Assembly (NCBI GenBank): GCA_002007465.1
Contig: LNAC01000064.1
Coordinates: 4,138,448 to 4,202,447 of the forward strand
Origin: Ailurus styani
Taxonomy: Eukaryota > Chordata > Mammalia > Carnivora > Ailuridae
Length of the DNA: 64,000 bases
Reading direction: 5' to 3'
The position numbers and the translations under genes are program-made. Every line of letters begins with the position of its first letter. Within the stretch, counting starts at the first letter, position 1. Shown here in pieces: positions 37,237 to 48,292 of this stretch. Below the pieces are notes generated by a model. The model was not told the origin of the DNA. It did no database searches and saw only the letters and a program-made list of their open reading frames with translations.

Positions 37237-37401
37237 AAAATACTCAATATTCTTAATATCAATGACAAGTTTTTTTCTACATACAATATTCCTGCTCTGC
37301 CCAAAACCAAACCTCCTAGAACATTTAGCTTATCCATTATACATAGCTCTACTCAAATTAACCAAAATATAAGAGACAACTAGATGGTAGTATGCATAAA
37401 A

Positions 37402-37570
37402 GCAAAAGACCTTTTCCTAAAACATAACTTTATCTGTATTACATTGTAACTTTTATATCACCCCGGAAATTTTTTTTAAGATTTTNGCAAAAGACCTTTT
37501 CCTAAAACATAACTTTATCTGTATTACATTGTAACTTTTATATCACCCTGGAAATTTTTTTTAAGATTTA
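37402..37570 (+). repeat. 84-bp direct duplication around a single N
   Basis: Positions 37402-37485 and 37487-37570 are the same 84 bp, starting GCAAAAGACCTTTTCCTAAA, with two differences (C/T in the CACCCYGG segment, and the last base). A lone N at 37486 lies between them. This is best read as an unmerged assembly overlap rather than biology. Confidence 0.9.
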
Positions 37571-37782
37571 TTTATTTACTTATTTACTTACTTACTTATT
37601 TATTATTTGAGAGAAAGAGCGAGAACATGAGCTGTTTTAGGGACAGAGGGAAAACAGAGAGAGAATCCAAGCAGACTCCAAACTGACCACAGATCTGGAC
37701 AAAAGGGTCAATCTCACAACCCTGAGTTCATGACCTGAGCCAAAAATCAAGAGTCAGACACTGAACTGACTGAGCCACCTAC
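37555..37782 (-). mobile_element. Old Can-SINE adjoining the assembly gap
   Basis: T-rich TTTTTAAGATTTATTTATT, a TTAC/TTTA simple run (37568-37605), a purine-rich middle and TGACTGAGCCACCT. Flanks ACCCTGGAAATTT before and ACCCTGGAAATTT after (37784 on) form the target duplication. The duplicated gap flank ends inside its T-rich tail. Confidence 0.8.
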
Positions 37783-38364
37783 ATTACCCTGGAAATTTAA
37801 GTGAGCTTTTAATATGATAACAATAGTCGTAAACAATTATCCCAGTAACTTTTATGTCAGTATGGAGGACAACCATATTGGATGGTGACCAATGGCTTTG
37901 ATGACCATTCTGCTTAAAGACAGGACACACCTTATTCATCTTCAATACTGAGTGTCTGCAATATGTAAAGAACCTACTATTTACCAAACTGATGAATCCT
38001 ACCAAAGTAGAATACCTTGGAAAGATTAGTGAACTGCCTAAAACTAGTCCTGTTTCAACAACAAGGCAAATATTCTCAACATTATAATCTGATATTCAAA
38101 TCATACCATTATAAAAAAATATACCTCAGTGTATTAATTATGGGAATGAATAAAAAGGCACAAGTATAAAATACTACCTATACATCTAGCTTTCAAAATT
38201 ACTTTCTGCTACTCTCCACATGACGTAAAACACTGAAATAGATCATTTTACTAATGGCCCTAATGAATCATACTTTCCTGTGTCCACACACTTCGCAACA
38301 TGACAGTGTCACTCTCTCACTAAGGGAGTGGAGTTTCCTCCGTCCTCTTAAAAATGGGCTTTGC

Positions 38365-38582
38365 GGGTGCCTGGGTGACTCAGTGGGTTAAAGTCTCTGC
38401 CTTTGGCTCAGGTCATGATCTCAGCATCCTGGAATCGAGACCCGCATCGGCCGGCATCTGCCCACATCAGGCTCCCTGCTCAGCGGGGAGCCTGCTTCCT
38501 CCTCTCTCTCTGCCTGCCTCTCAGCCTACTTGTAATCTCTCTCTCGCTCTGTGTCAAATAAATAAATAAAATCTTATAAAAG
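38365..38582 (+). mobile_element. Young Can-SINE with perfect 15-bp target duplication
   Basis: Full-length SINE, GGGTGCCTGGGTGACTCAG to AAATAAATAAATAAAATCTT plus tail, flanked by AAAAATGGGCTTTGC at 38350-38364 and 38583-38597. Around 38442-38475 the head-to-middle junction is partly duplicated (CGCATCGG .. CCACATCAGG). Confidence 0.95.
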
Positions 38583-38968
38583 AAAAATGGGCTTTGCATG
38601 GACTTCTAGGAAAACATGTTCTACTCTACATGGTTTGAAAACACATTTCACCATCTTAAACTAGAGGCAACGTAAATTTATTCTACAAATAAGCAAGTAT
38701 TTAAGAACTGTGAAACATGGAACAATGAGGCATGAACCAATAAAAATCTACTTTTGGATTCCTCTAATTTTGGAGTCCTTTACGTGAATTTAGTGTATTT
38801 TTAGTTCTTATTCTTGAATATGTTTGTAAAGTTTTCTTTAATCCTTAAAAGAATTTGATCAGATACATGCTATCTCTACTTTGACTATACATCTGTGTTT
38901 GCTTTGCAAAAACACTACTCAACATTTGAGTTTATCTTTATGTACCTATAATGGGATATTCTGTTGTT

Positions 38969-39175
38969 GTTTTTTGAGAGTGTACCTGTGCACGTGCAAC
39001 AGGGGCAGAGAAGGGGGGCACAGAGAGGGGCAGAGAAAGGAAGAAAGAGAACCTTAGGCAGGCTCCACGCTCAGTGCAGAGCCTAATGCAGAGCTGGATC
39101 TCACAACCCTGAGATCATGACCTGAGCAGAAATTGAGAGTATGATGCTTAACCAACTGAGCCACCCAGGCATGCC
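38969..39175 (-). mobile_element. Older Can-SINE, minus strand
   Basis: A T run, a purine-rich middle (GGGGCAGAGAAGG repeated) and CAACTGAGCCACCCAGGCATGCC. Diverged from the young subtype. Confidence 0.82.
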
Positions 39176-39209
39176 TAGGATGTATTATTTACCAAGAAAA
39201 TAAGAGCTA

Positions 39210-39402
39210 GGGCGCCTGGGTGGCTCAGTGGGTTAAAGCCTCTGCCTTCAGCTCAGGTCATGATCTCAGGGTCCCAGAATTGAGCCCCACATCGGGCTCT
39301 CTGCTCAGCAGGGAGCCTGCTTCCCCCTCTCTCTCTGCCTGCCTCTCTACCTACTTGTGATATCTCTCTCAGTGTCAAATAAATAAAATCTTAAAAAAAA
39401 AA
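39210..39402 (+). mobile_element. Can-SINE, plus strand
   Basis: GGGCGCCTGGGTGGCTCAG with the GTGGGTTAAAGCCTCTGCC subtype head, CT-rich middle, AAATAAATAAAATCTT and A tail. Short flanking match AAGAGC. Confidence 0.93.
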
Positions 39403-39662
39403 GAAGAGCCAAGTAAAGCCTACAATAATTAATGTTATATAACCCAATTTAAACCATTAAGCGCTCTCTTTGTATCAAGAAATTAACATGAATTCAGTTA
39501 AGAGAAAACTAAAAAAAAGTGTTAAACCTTCTTTATAAAGCATTGTCTCATATAAATGTTCCCCTCAAAGAAATCATGAGTCTTTAAAACAGTCTTAGAA
39601 ACTAAGTGTTCTTTCACACTACTTATAATTATCATTGATGACAGATAAAATCTTCAAAAACA

Positions 39663-39836
39663 GGGCGCCTGAGTAGCTCAGTCCTCTGAGTGACCAGTTC
39701 TTGGTTTCAGCTCAAGTAATGATCTCATGAATGATAAGACTGAGTCTGCATTGGGCTCCACTCTCAGCAGGGAGTCAGTTTGAAGATTCTCTCCCTCTGC
39801 CCCTTCCCCTCAGTTCTAAAATAAATATTTTTTTAA
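39663..39836 (+). mobile_element. Can-SINE, plus strand
   Basis: GGGCGCCTGAGTAGCTCAG start, CT-rich middle and AATAAATATTTTTTTAATAA tail. Flanks AAAATCTTCAAAAA (near 39647 and 39838) form the target duplication. Diverged from the young subtype. Confidence 0.88.
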
Positions 39837-40115
39837 TAAAAATCTTCAAAAATCATAATTAACACTATAAACATATAGACATATTATAAACATATACATG
39901 TATAAACATCAAGCTAATCCCAAATAACTGAATAACCTTAAAATAGGTACACTTTCATTTAATTATGTTGATTAATGAATATGTCTATTATGTATCATTT
40001 AAATCTCATCTTATGAGCGTACTAATTCTATGAACTTACAACTCTAAGAAAAAAAATACTTAATTTTCCCAAAGCCAAACAGATACTAATAGACAAGAAA
40101 ATTTACTCTTCCTAC

Positions 40116-40310
40116 CTTAAGATAGCAGTGTGCATAGCAATAATGAAGCAGATTATCAGAAGGCTGAGTAAGGCTGCTAACCACATGCACCAACTGTTCA
40201 GCATACATTGGCACAGAATGTTCCAGATTAATTTTATCCACCAATATCTGAATAGATGGCAAAGGCCGAAGAGACTGGAAGTTTGTAGTATTCAGGAAGT
40301 TACTTGAGTT
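40116..40310 (-). CDS. VPS13B: VPS13B internal coding exon (about human exon 15)
   Basis: A minus-strand acceptor (..TTATTTTCCAG) opens 195 nt, 65 codons in phase 0, from NSSNFLNTTNFQSLRPLPSI through KINLEHSVPMYAEQL to HYCYAHCYLK, followed by donor GTAGGA. It matches human VPS13B residues about 672-736. The codon at position 692, Arg in human and the site of the R692X disease allele, is CAG (Gln) here. Two Asn-X-Ser/Thr motifs occur in the first eight residues, but the protein is cytosolic-side, so glycosylation is not expected. The exon can be skipped without frame loss. Confidence 0.95.
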
Positions 40311-41224
40311 CTGGAAAATAATAAAGTTCACTTTATATTTCAGGAAAACAGTGACTGACATGCAATGCCCCTTATACAAGCCTCAGATTGGCACATTTTG
40401 CAATGTTATCCAATCAATCTAGAAATGATGATTTTCTATGGGACTCTCTCACCATAACCAAATACAAATGTCTTCTATATATTTTCAAGTATGTCCTAGA
40501 TTTCAAAAAATGCATATTTACTATAAAATTATTACTACCCATTTAGCTAAACTTTTTATTTTTCAGTCAACTGGGATAGTTCACTATGTGCTCCTCAGTA
40601 CATTTAATGGTATTTTCTTAAGCTCAACCATTCCCAAATATTGACCTAGATATCCCAGAGCCACCCACCATTTGTCTTCTTGCCCTTATTCATATTTAGA
40701 TGATGAAGGGACTAAGACCACCAGTCCAGTTTCAAAGACACAAGAAGCAAAATCTGCAAAGAGGAGTAACTTCTGATCCATATTATATCTACTAACAATG
40801 CATATGTTAAAGCCTCATAAAATCCTAAGAATCTCAAGTTAGGCTTGGTACTTTCAGTGTTATAGAACTTTTCTAAGCTTCCAAATAAATGCAAGTAGGT
40901 ATCAAGATGTCCACAGTATTAACCCTGATTAGCAAGCAACCCCTTCCGGTCCTAAAACTAACTTACTCCCTTAAAATGCCATACCGTCATTCTCAGTGAG
41001 AAACAGTATGACCTCAGACGAACATGAAATTCCATGGAAGAGAGGTTTCACTGTTTTGTCTGTCTTTCATTGTCAAAACAACTGGGGAGTAGTACTAGCA
41101 TTTAGCAGGGACTGGCTAAAGACAGTAAAGGCTACACAATACTTTCCCAGTCCAAAAAGCCAACAGTGCCACTACTGAGAAACACTGGCCCTAAAATTGA
41201 CTAAGTTGAACATACTTGCTTAAA

Positions 41225-41660
41225 CATGCTTTTTTAACTTTTTATTAATAATTTTTAAACCACCACTTACTAAGCGATTACTCTTTTAAGCTACTTTACT
41301 TTGGATTATTAAGGTATAACATATGGTAAAGCACACAAATCTTAAGTGGAGAGCTCAATAAAATTTTACATCTGTAACCACCTCACCTTTCAAGCACTCT
41401 ACAGTATATCCCTTCTCAGGCGATAGATCAGATCGGCTCCAGAAGCAGCCAATATTCTCACTGCAATCACCACAGACTAGTTTTGCCTATTCTTGAATGT
41501 TGTAGAATCATACAGTATACACTCCTGACTGCCTGCTTTAATTCAACATGCCATTTGTAAGAACTATCTATGTCGTTCCATTCATGAAGTTAAGACTCAT
41601 TATTATAAAAGTTATTTCTAATAATATTTCTTGCCTTAAGCTCACACTTTTTGGTATTGA
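41225..41660 (-). mobile_element. Old L1 3' fragment, reverse orientation (tentative)
   Basis: TTTTTAACTTTTTATTAATA, AAGGTATAACATATGG, ATGTTGTAGAATCATACAGT and CTATCTATGTCGTTCC resemble antisense L1 3' UTR sequence. Strongly diverged. Confidence 0.45.
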
Positions 41661-42179
41661 AACAGCCACACTGTATTTCCTATGATTTCCATTTAAATTG
41701 TTTTCCATCCTTTTATTTCTAATTTGTGTTATAGTTTTCAGTTCCAGAATGTGATTTGGTTCTTTTTCTTAATAGATTGAGGGCTCTTCTGAAACCTTCC
41801 ACCTTTTTTGTCTCTTTCTTGAACTCATTACTCATAGCTGCTTTGAAGTTAATGTGTAATACTGACATACTTTTTCTCCATTGAAAATTTCCCCAAATGA
41901 TCACTTTACCCAGCAACACGACAATTACAAGTGGACAATACGGAGCAAACACACAAAATGAAAGTATCGTATCACAGCCGATTCCCTGTCATACTTCCCC
42001 AAAGTTCTTATTTAAAGTTAGGATGTTTTTATTTCTATAATCATCACTATGTAGATATCAAAAGAAACATAACCAAAGAAACTAAAAATAACAAATAATA
42101 CCTATTATGTATATGGCAAACACAGAAAGCCATGGCCTAAATCAAATGAAGCATCTATTAAGTCCTCATTAATAATAAA

Positions 42180-42270
42180 GTAGTAATTACTGTGTTTCTA
42201 ATATGTGCAAATGGTTTATGTGCATTATCTCATCTAATATTAAAAATAATTCTAAAAGCTAGCTACTATA
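42180..42270 (+). repeat. MIR remnant
   Basis: CTAATATGTGCAAATGG, GTGCATTATCTCATCTAAT and AGCTAGCTACTATAAGG follow the MIR core order. Ancient and unlinked to the carnivore SINEs. Confidence 0.55.
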
Positions 42271-43116
42271 AGGGAACAGCTCTGTGCCAACACCCTGACA
42301 ATCTTACACAAATCTGTACAGACCATAAAGCCAAGATGCAACCACAGCCAACCTAAGCCTTGGGAGAACATCCCATGACTCTCACAACATGAGAAGTTAG
42401 GGGATCTTGCAAAGAGCTTCTAAAAGACCACTTCTCACCTTCTTTTGAGGGAAACTGCTATAAGACATTTTCTCATCAGCACCCTACATTCAGGTGAGAT
42501 ATGGGGTTTCCACTTACTATTCTCAATGTACATCTATAATCTCTCTAACTGCTTAGATGAAATGTGAACTGAATCCTTGACAAAGGGTACTCTGCTTAAT
42601 GGTGTGCTGCATGTGTGTGCTGCAGGTCACTTTGGCCTTCTGGTTTTAAGGTTGTCGTGAAAGGGACACAGCAAGCTGACACCAATAACAAAAGAGATTA
42701 AGAATTTCTTTAAAATGTTTACAGTGTAAGTAATAAACTACCTGAATCCATCTAGGCTTACTGCTTCTTTACCAGCTGAATCTGTCAGCCCACTGACAAA
42801 TGTTTTGTTTTGCTTTGTTTTTTCAGAAACAGGTTTAAAGATACAAAGTGTCATAGTTTGTATACGGACTGACTTCTAGGCCCAGGCTCTCTTCAGCATT
42901 TCCTGATACAGCCTTAATTTGAGGTTACTTATATATAATATACGTAGACACACATACACACACACTTAAGAATTAACAATCATAGTTACATTGCTTTAAC
43001 ATCATGGATAAATTATATAAGCACATATTATTTTACTCTATCATCCTTCTCTTAAAATATCATAGTACTTGCAAATATGCATATATGAGAAAAAAATAGT
43101 AAACTGCAAAATATAC

Positions 43117-43286
43117 CTTTTCTCCCATAATGACAGGCAGCAAATGATCCAACAAGTTGAATTCAGCCATGAAAATAGTGCAGGTACATTTGAGGAGAGT
43201 AACACTTGTATGTCGAGTAGGAATATATTCCTCCAAAGATGCCACTTCTTCAGGATTCAGTATTGTTTCATTTTCATCCTTAATAT
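43117..43286 (-). CDS. VPS13B: VPS13B internal coding exon (about human exon 14)
   Basis: A minus-strand acceptor (..TTTCATTTTAG) opens 170 nt: two bases completing Asp, then IKDENETILNPEEVASLEEY, PTRHTSVTLLKCTCT and DHLLPVIMGEK, with donor AAG|GTATAT. It matches human VPS13B residues about 615-671 with a few substitutions, such as IFMAEF for ISMAEF. The start is acidic (DENE, EE) and the rest is hydrophobic, alternating beta-like sequence. Phase is 1-in and 0-out, so loss of this exon would shift the frame. It is separated from the previous exon by 4.8 kb containing a Tigger-like and an hAT-like element, and from the next by 2.8 kb. Confidence 0.95.
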
Positions 43287-43599
43287 CTAAAATGAAATAA
43301 TGAAAATTTATTTAAAAATTATTTTTAAATAAGTGAATTAATTGGTTCTCAAATTTTAAGGACAAATTGTATTTTTCTTTTCAGCAATGAAGCAATTACA
43401 AAATAATGTGCTACCTTTAACAAATATAAGTTACACTTATAGAAGTTACTGTAGAATGTAAATATATGTCTTTGCTATATACAAATTTACATATTTGATT
43501 TTCAATTATTTTATAAATATTTTAAAGAAATTCTTAATCTCTTTTGTTAAAAGAATAATAGCTTCTGTTCATAAAAACACCATTAAGATGATGCAAAAG

Positions 43600-44810
43600 C
43601 AAGCAACAAACTGGCAAATGATATTTGCCATAGATGGACACAGATATCTATACAAAGGACCCACAGCATACTAAAAATTTTTAAATGTAAAACCTTTTAA
43701 AAACCAGTAATAACTGAACAGAAAAATGGGCTACAAAGCCTTGAACAAGCAAAGGACAGTATTTCTACATGGCCAAAAATCCTATGGAAAGCTAAATAAC
43801 ATCATTAGGCATCAGATAAATGCAAATAAAGTCACATGACACCATTACTAACCCACTAGAATGGTTAAAATGAAAAAGACTAAGCGTTGGCAAGCATGCA
43901 AACCAAACATCAGCAAACCTTTTACATAAAGAGCCATTTAGAAACTATTTTAGCCTTTGTGGGCTATACAGTCTGTCACAACTACAGAACTCTCCCACTG
44001 CAGCACAAAAGCAGCCACAGACAATACCGAACTCTATGAGCATGATTATGTCCCGATAAAACTTTACCTACAAAAAGTGAAAATTAAATTTCATAGAGTT
44101 TTTGTGGGTCATAAAATACAATTCTTTTATTTTTTCCTAACTATTTAAAACACAAAACCTACTATCAACCCATGTGTTGCACAAAAAGAGGCAATAAGTC
44201 ATAGTTTGCCAGCCCTGGCAATTAAAACTCTACAAACCACCGAGAAGAATGTAAAGTGGTTCAACCACATGGGAAAACAGTTTGGAAATATCTACTAAAA
44301 GCGAACATATGCAATCCTTTTACCTGAGTGATTTCACTCATACATGCCCAGCAGAAAGGAGTACACCTGTTTACAAAAAGGCATGTACTAGAATGTCTAT
44401 GGCATCGCTACCATAATCAATCAAAAACTAGACACTAAATACTCATCAACAGTAAAATGGATAAGTCATGGTATAGTCACACAATGACACACTACATAAT
44501 AATGAAATGAATCTCATAAACAAGCTAAAGCCAGAGACAGAAGATACATATTGTGTGATTCCATTTACATGAATTACAAGCTAAGCAAAAACTAAATCCA
44601 AGAAGTTAGAAGTAAGGAGAGCAGTTACCCTTGGGGTCAGAGGAGTAAAGAGAAGAGAGGACAAAGGGGACTTCAGGAGTGCTGCTAAGGTTCCATTTCT
44701 TGAACAGTTACATAGATATGGTTAAGTTTGCAAAATTCACAGAACTATACCATTAGATTTTATGTTTTCAATAATGTATATTAAACCTCAATAAAAAGCT
44801 TTGAAAAAGT
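43600..44810 (+). mobile_element. Old L1 3' end with hAT insertion
   Basis: Degraded L1 3' UTR-type sequence: AATGCAAATAAAGTCACATG, CCCACTAGAATGGTTAAAATG, then after the hAT element GTAAAGTGGTTCAACCAC and TGTGTGATTCCATTTACATG. It has no frame and is in antisense orientation to VPS13B. Confidence 0.7.
43904..44217. mobile_element. hAT-Charlie-type DNA transposon remnant
   Basis: The left end (CATCAGCAAACCTTTTAC) and right end (ATAGTTTGCCAGCCCTG) are degraded forms of the TIR CAGGGGTCAGCAAAC. Inside are the typical segments TTTAGCCTTTGTGGGCTATA, CAGCACAAAAGCAGCCACAG and GATAAAACTTTA. It is nonautonomous and inserted in an old L1 tail. Confidence 0.7.
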
Positions 44811-44869
44811 GGAGAACTAAGTACTTAAGATATAATATATGTGTACTCATTTACACACACGTATGAAGA

Positions 44870-46055
44870 AGGAGTTCTCACTTTGCACGGTTCTGGTATA
44901 CATCAGTTTCAGTTATCCTGTCTTAGTTAAAAAATGCCAGTTCCCAAAAAACAGTTCAAATACAAGTTACCACAGTATAAAAAGTGCAGAAAGTACAAAC
45001 CTTACCGCAAGTTCTTCAAACCACAAATCATAACATCAGATATGCATCATGATCAGTGACCAATCCCGTCACTTCTTTCAAAGTCCATCATGCTGGGTTA
45101 CTGGTATCTCCTATCTGTTATCTAACTCATGCACAGACAGCAAAGCACGCAGTTGTAGTGCCTCCTTGTTTACCAGTGATAAACCCATGTGACATTTTAC
45201 AAAAATGGGTAATTAGAACAGAACTGGCAATCAAAGAGGAAAAGTGCAGCAAAGAAACAAAGACTGATAACATACAAGGAGTTACAGAAGAAACAGCTGA
45301 CTGTCAGAATAGCAACACTGTAACCTTGGAGAAACTCCTAACATGCAGCCAGGGGAATTAGTGAAGACAGACTTATCAGTGTTGATGAGGAAAGTGGCTG
45401 GGATAAAAAAGAATGAAGGGGGGGTGCCTGGATGGCTCAGTTGTTAAGCATCTGCCTTTGTCTCAGGTCATGATCCCAGGGTCCTGGGATCGAGCCCCGC
45501 ATCGGGCTCCATGCTCTGTGGGAAAGCCTGCTTCTCCCTCTCCCACTCCCCCTGCTGGTGTTTCCTCTCTCACTGTGTCTCTCTCTCTCAAATAAATAAG
45601 TAAAATCTTTAAAAAAAAAGAGGACATCTGAAGTCCCAGAGGAAGTGATACAAACAAAATACTTCCCATTAAAGGAAAACTCTCAGAGGTTTTTATGACA
45701 CTGAAAATGTATAGGAATATGATGAAACTTAGAAGTATAACAATCTGTCCAAGCATAGGAAAGAAAGTCACTCTATATTGTAAGTTATAGGACAAGGAAA
45801 TAAGTACCATTTATAATATTCTTAAGTTTGTTTTTTTCTTTTTTTAAGAAGTAAAACTCTTACTTTACTATTCCCTTTAGTATTTTTTTTCATTTCTATG
45901 TACATTCATACAAATAGAGAACTTTTAGTGTTTTGACAAAAATATCTGAAAGTGTGAAACAATTTCAATTTGTCCCACTGATTATGATCACTTCCCATGA
46001 TTTCAACCATTTTTATGGTTCCTAATTACCATGGAAAGTGAAAACTATCTGTATA
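44870..46055 (+). mobile_element. Tigger/pogo-type DNA transposon remnant
   Basis: The ends look like imperfect terminal inverted repeats: GTTCTCACTTTGCACGG near 44873 and, on the other strand, GTTTTCACTTTCCATGG near 46050. The plus-strand frame at 45056-45361 (VINPCDILQKW, GVTEETADCQNSNTVTLEKLL), followed after the SINE by a degraded stretch, resembles the C-terminal part of Tigger-family transposases as I remember them. The frame carries stops, and a SINE at 45420-45620 interrupts it. Family assignment is from memory and moderate in confidence. Confidence 0.55.
45420..45620 (+). mobile_element. Can-SINE inside Tigger remnant
   Basis: GGGGGTGCCTGGATGGCTCAG, a CT-rich middle, AAATAAATAAGTAAAATCTTT and an A tail form a full-length SINE, plus strand, antisense to VPS13B. 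Confidence 0.93.
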
Positions 46056-46079
46056 TTAAACTAAAGTGAGCTAAGAGCA

Positions 46080-46200
46080 GTATATATACATATAAGTATG
46101 TATATACACAGTTTATAGATATATATATAGATATGTAAATATGTAGATATGTAGATATATAGATGTATAGATGTATATGTGTCACATTCTTGAGATGATA
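46080..46200. repeat. ATAGAT/TA-rich simple repeat
   Basis: Irregular runs of TATA, GTATATA and ATGTAGAT units; likely length-variable. Confidence 0.8.
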
Positions 46201-46659
46201 AACTACTTCAGATAAAAATTCATGTTATATATATGTGTGTGTATATATACATGCAGGGAATCATTCTACTGTCAAAGAGACTGCTAATTACAATCTTTCT
46301 TTTAGCAATAAAACCCTCTGAACTTAAGGCTGGTATTGAGGCTCCCAAAGACTACTATATTTTCCAGAATCCCTACTGCTAGGTATAGGGACATGTTACT
46401 AAGTTTCGGTTAATGCGATAACAGAGCCATGTTATTAAATGAAACCACATACCTACCATGTTCTCTTGCTCCACCTTTCCTGTTGATTGAAATTAGATAT
46501 TGTAATAGTGGGCCAGTATTGACCACATAGATGATATATATCTCAAAGAATGGTAGAGTAACAAGACAGAAAGAATTCTGGGTCTAAAGACAACCTCAAG
46601 GAACAGTTACTGATACCCCCTAGAGCACCTATTGGCTTGGATTTTTACATGAGAAAAAC

Positions 46660-46890
46660 AAATAAGGTATTGATTTAAGTTTTCATTTCTCCGGGATAAA
46701 TGCCAAAGAGTACAGATGCTGGGCTATATAGTAGTTACAGGTTTAATTTTTAAAGAAACTGACAAAATGTTTTCAGAAGTGGCTGTATGTTTTACATTCC
46801 CACCAGCAATGGTGAGTGACCTAGTTTCTTCACATTCTCCCCAACATTTGGTACTGTCACTGCTTTTTATTTTAGCCATTTTATACACAC
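46660..46890 (-). mobile_element. L1 3' fragment, reverse orientation
   Basis: On the plus strand, TTTTCAGAAGTGGCTGTATG, TTTACATTCCCACCAGCAAT and TTAGCCATTTTATAC are the antisense of a common L1 3' region. Old and fragmentary. Confidence 0.65.
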
Positions 46891-46969
46891 TATTCTAGCC
46901 CTTTAAAGACTGTCTGGGATGGAGTAGGCATGCAAGCAAAGTGTAAGAAATGAGTGCATAAACATGGCA

Positions 46970-47050
46970 AGCACTTACTACGCACTAGACACAGTGTTAC
47001 ATGCTATTTACATGCACTGATCTTTGGAAGTTGGTCCTATTAATGTAATA
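46970..47050 (+). repeat. MIR remnant
   Basis: AGCACTTACTACGCACTAGACACAGTG, abridged here, then a 'TACATGC' and 'GGTCCTATTA' segment, follow the MIR pattern. Confidence 0.55.
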
Positions 47051-48100
47051 TTTAGGTAACAGTAAATCTGCTATGACAAAAATCAAAGTATGAACAACAG
47101 CAGAAGTTTATTTCATATAACAATCTGAGTCTAAAGGATCCAGAGATGATAGTGCTACTATGCTACCAAAGACCCAGGTTCTTGCTATCTTGTTGCTGTT
47201 ATTCTCGCATCCAACTTTCGTTTCAGGGTCAAAGATGGCAGCTCCAGCTCCTGCCATTATAATTTTTTCCAGCCAGAAGGAAGGGTAAAGAAAAAAAAAA
47301 AGGAAGGTATGCACATTTCCTTTTAAAGTCATGGCCCCAAAATTCATTTAATTAAAGTTCTGCTCCCATCCCAGTAGTGAGAACCTTGAGTCCTGTGACT
47401 AGACTTGGAATGTGTTATCTTTACTTTTATCCTAAGAGCTACTATTATAGAAACTTCCTTTACTATTAAAAAAGAATAATGAATACTGGGGAGACAATTT
47501 AATCATTGTTATCCCAATAAATAATTAAACTCATTACTAAGATAGAGAAATGAAAAATCAGTGATGTAAATTTCCTAACACTAAAAGTAGGGGTCAGAAT
47601 CAAGCCATAGTCTAATGCCAAAGAGGTCCTTTACATGCTATTATGTCCTACTCTAGAGTGCTTTATTGTATAAAAAATGAATTTGTATTTTAGGAAACCA
47701 TGACACCTTCATGCTACATATAAAAAGTTAGGTGAGCAACAAATTCTTTTTTACCAGTAAGACCTAGGTTGCCTTGAATCTAAGTTTATATGTTCAGAGT
47801 ACATTTTCATGTCTGCTCTTCAGAAACCAAGAAGGTGAGAAAATGATATTTCAGGAATATACATTGGGAAAAGTATCAAAAAGTGTGGTAATAAAATGCT
47901 GACAAATACTGGTAAGTAAAGTACTTATGTAAATAATTTCCAAATCTTGACCTCCCCTTAACTTCTACATACAACTAAATACATGAAAATCAGATAGGCA
48001 AACTATACAAAACAGTATAACTTAGTAAACTACAACAAACTGGATTATATAATCATTCAAATCAACTAGCAAGAGATTCAAAATGAGGACAAAAACAAAC

Positions 48101-48292
48101 CTGGTTTTAGTCCACTATATGGCTCATATTCATGTTCCAAGGCACAAACAGTCATTTTCAAAATTCTATGTACTGCACTGCTATCCAAACGAAAATCAAG
48201 AGGACCTATAACAAGGCTTTTCGTAGATTTCTCCTGAACTGTTCCCATATCTTCACTTTTTCCTGAAGAAAAGTCTTGTTGATTTGCAGAAC
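48101..48292 (-). CDS. VPS13B: VPS13B internal coding exon (about human exon 13)
   Basis: A minus-strand acceptor (..TTTCTTGTAG) opens 192 nt with two bases completing Gly, then SANQQDFSSGKSEDMG, LVIGPLDFRLDSSAVHR and CALEHEYEPYSGLKP, and one base of the following Asp. The donor is CAG|GTTTGT, with T at +3 and +4, so below consensus. It matches human VPS13B residues about 551-615. Differences noticed from memory are Gly for Arg and Pro for Ser in the YS-LK segment near the 3' end. The first third is Ser/Gln/Lys-rich and probably a flexible loop. The DFRLD segment resembles the beta-strand repeats of the VPS13 groove, which is inference. The exon length keeps frame if skipped. Confidence 0.95.

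Larger units (their letters stand above)
27992..40115 (-). other. VPS13B: VPS13B intron, 12.1 kb
   Basis: This intron carries most of the SINEs listed (29921-39836), one 1.9 kb L1, several L1 tails, an hAT element and one sequence gap. At 27992-29910 and 30126-30760 I see only AT-rich sequence with no recognised feature. Confidence 0.75.
40311..43116 (-). other. VPS13B: VPS13B intron, 2.8 kb
   Basis: It holds an old reverse-orientation L1 3' fragment (about 41225-41660) and a MIR remnant (42180-42270). No SINE is present. The rest is unassigned AT-rich sequence, with a short CA run at 42950-42964. Confidence 0.7.
43287..48100 (-). other. VPS13B: VPS13B intron, 4.8 kb
   Basis: Content from the gene's 5' side: unassigned sequence with a MIR remnant (46970-47050), a reverse L1 fragment (46660-46890), an ATAGAT/TA simple repeat (46080-46200), a Tigger-type transposon with a SINE inside (44870-46055), and an old L1 tail with an hAT element inside (43600-44810). 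A stretch at 47060-47350 resembles an ancient mammalian repeat I cannot name. Confidence 0.7.

Noticed and set aside
38120..38130. TATACCTCAGT, resembling the start of miR-875, which lies in a VPS13B intron in human
   Set aside because: It is on the strand opposite to VPS13B, only the first bases match, and I see no hairpin. The human microRNA is, as I remember it, much further along the gene.
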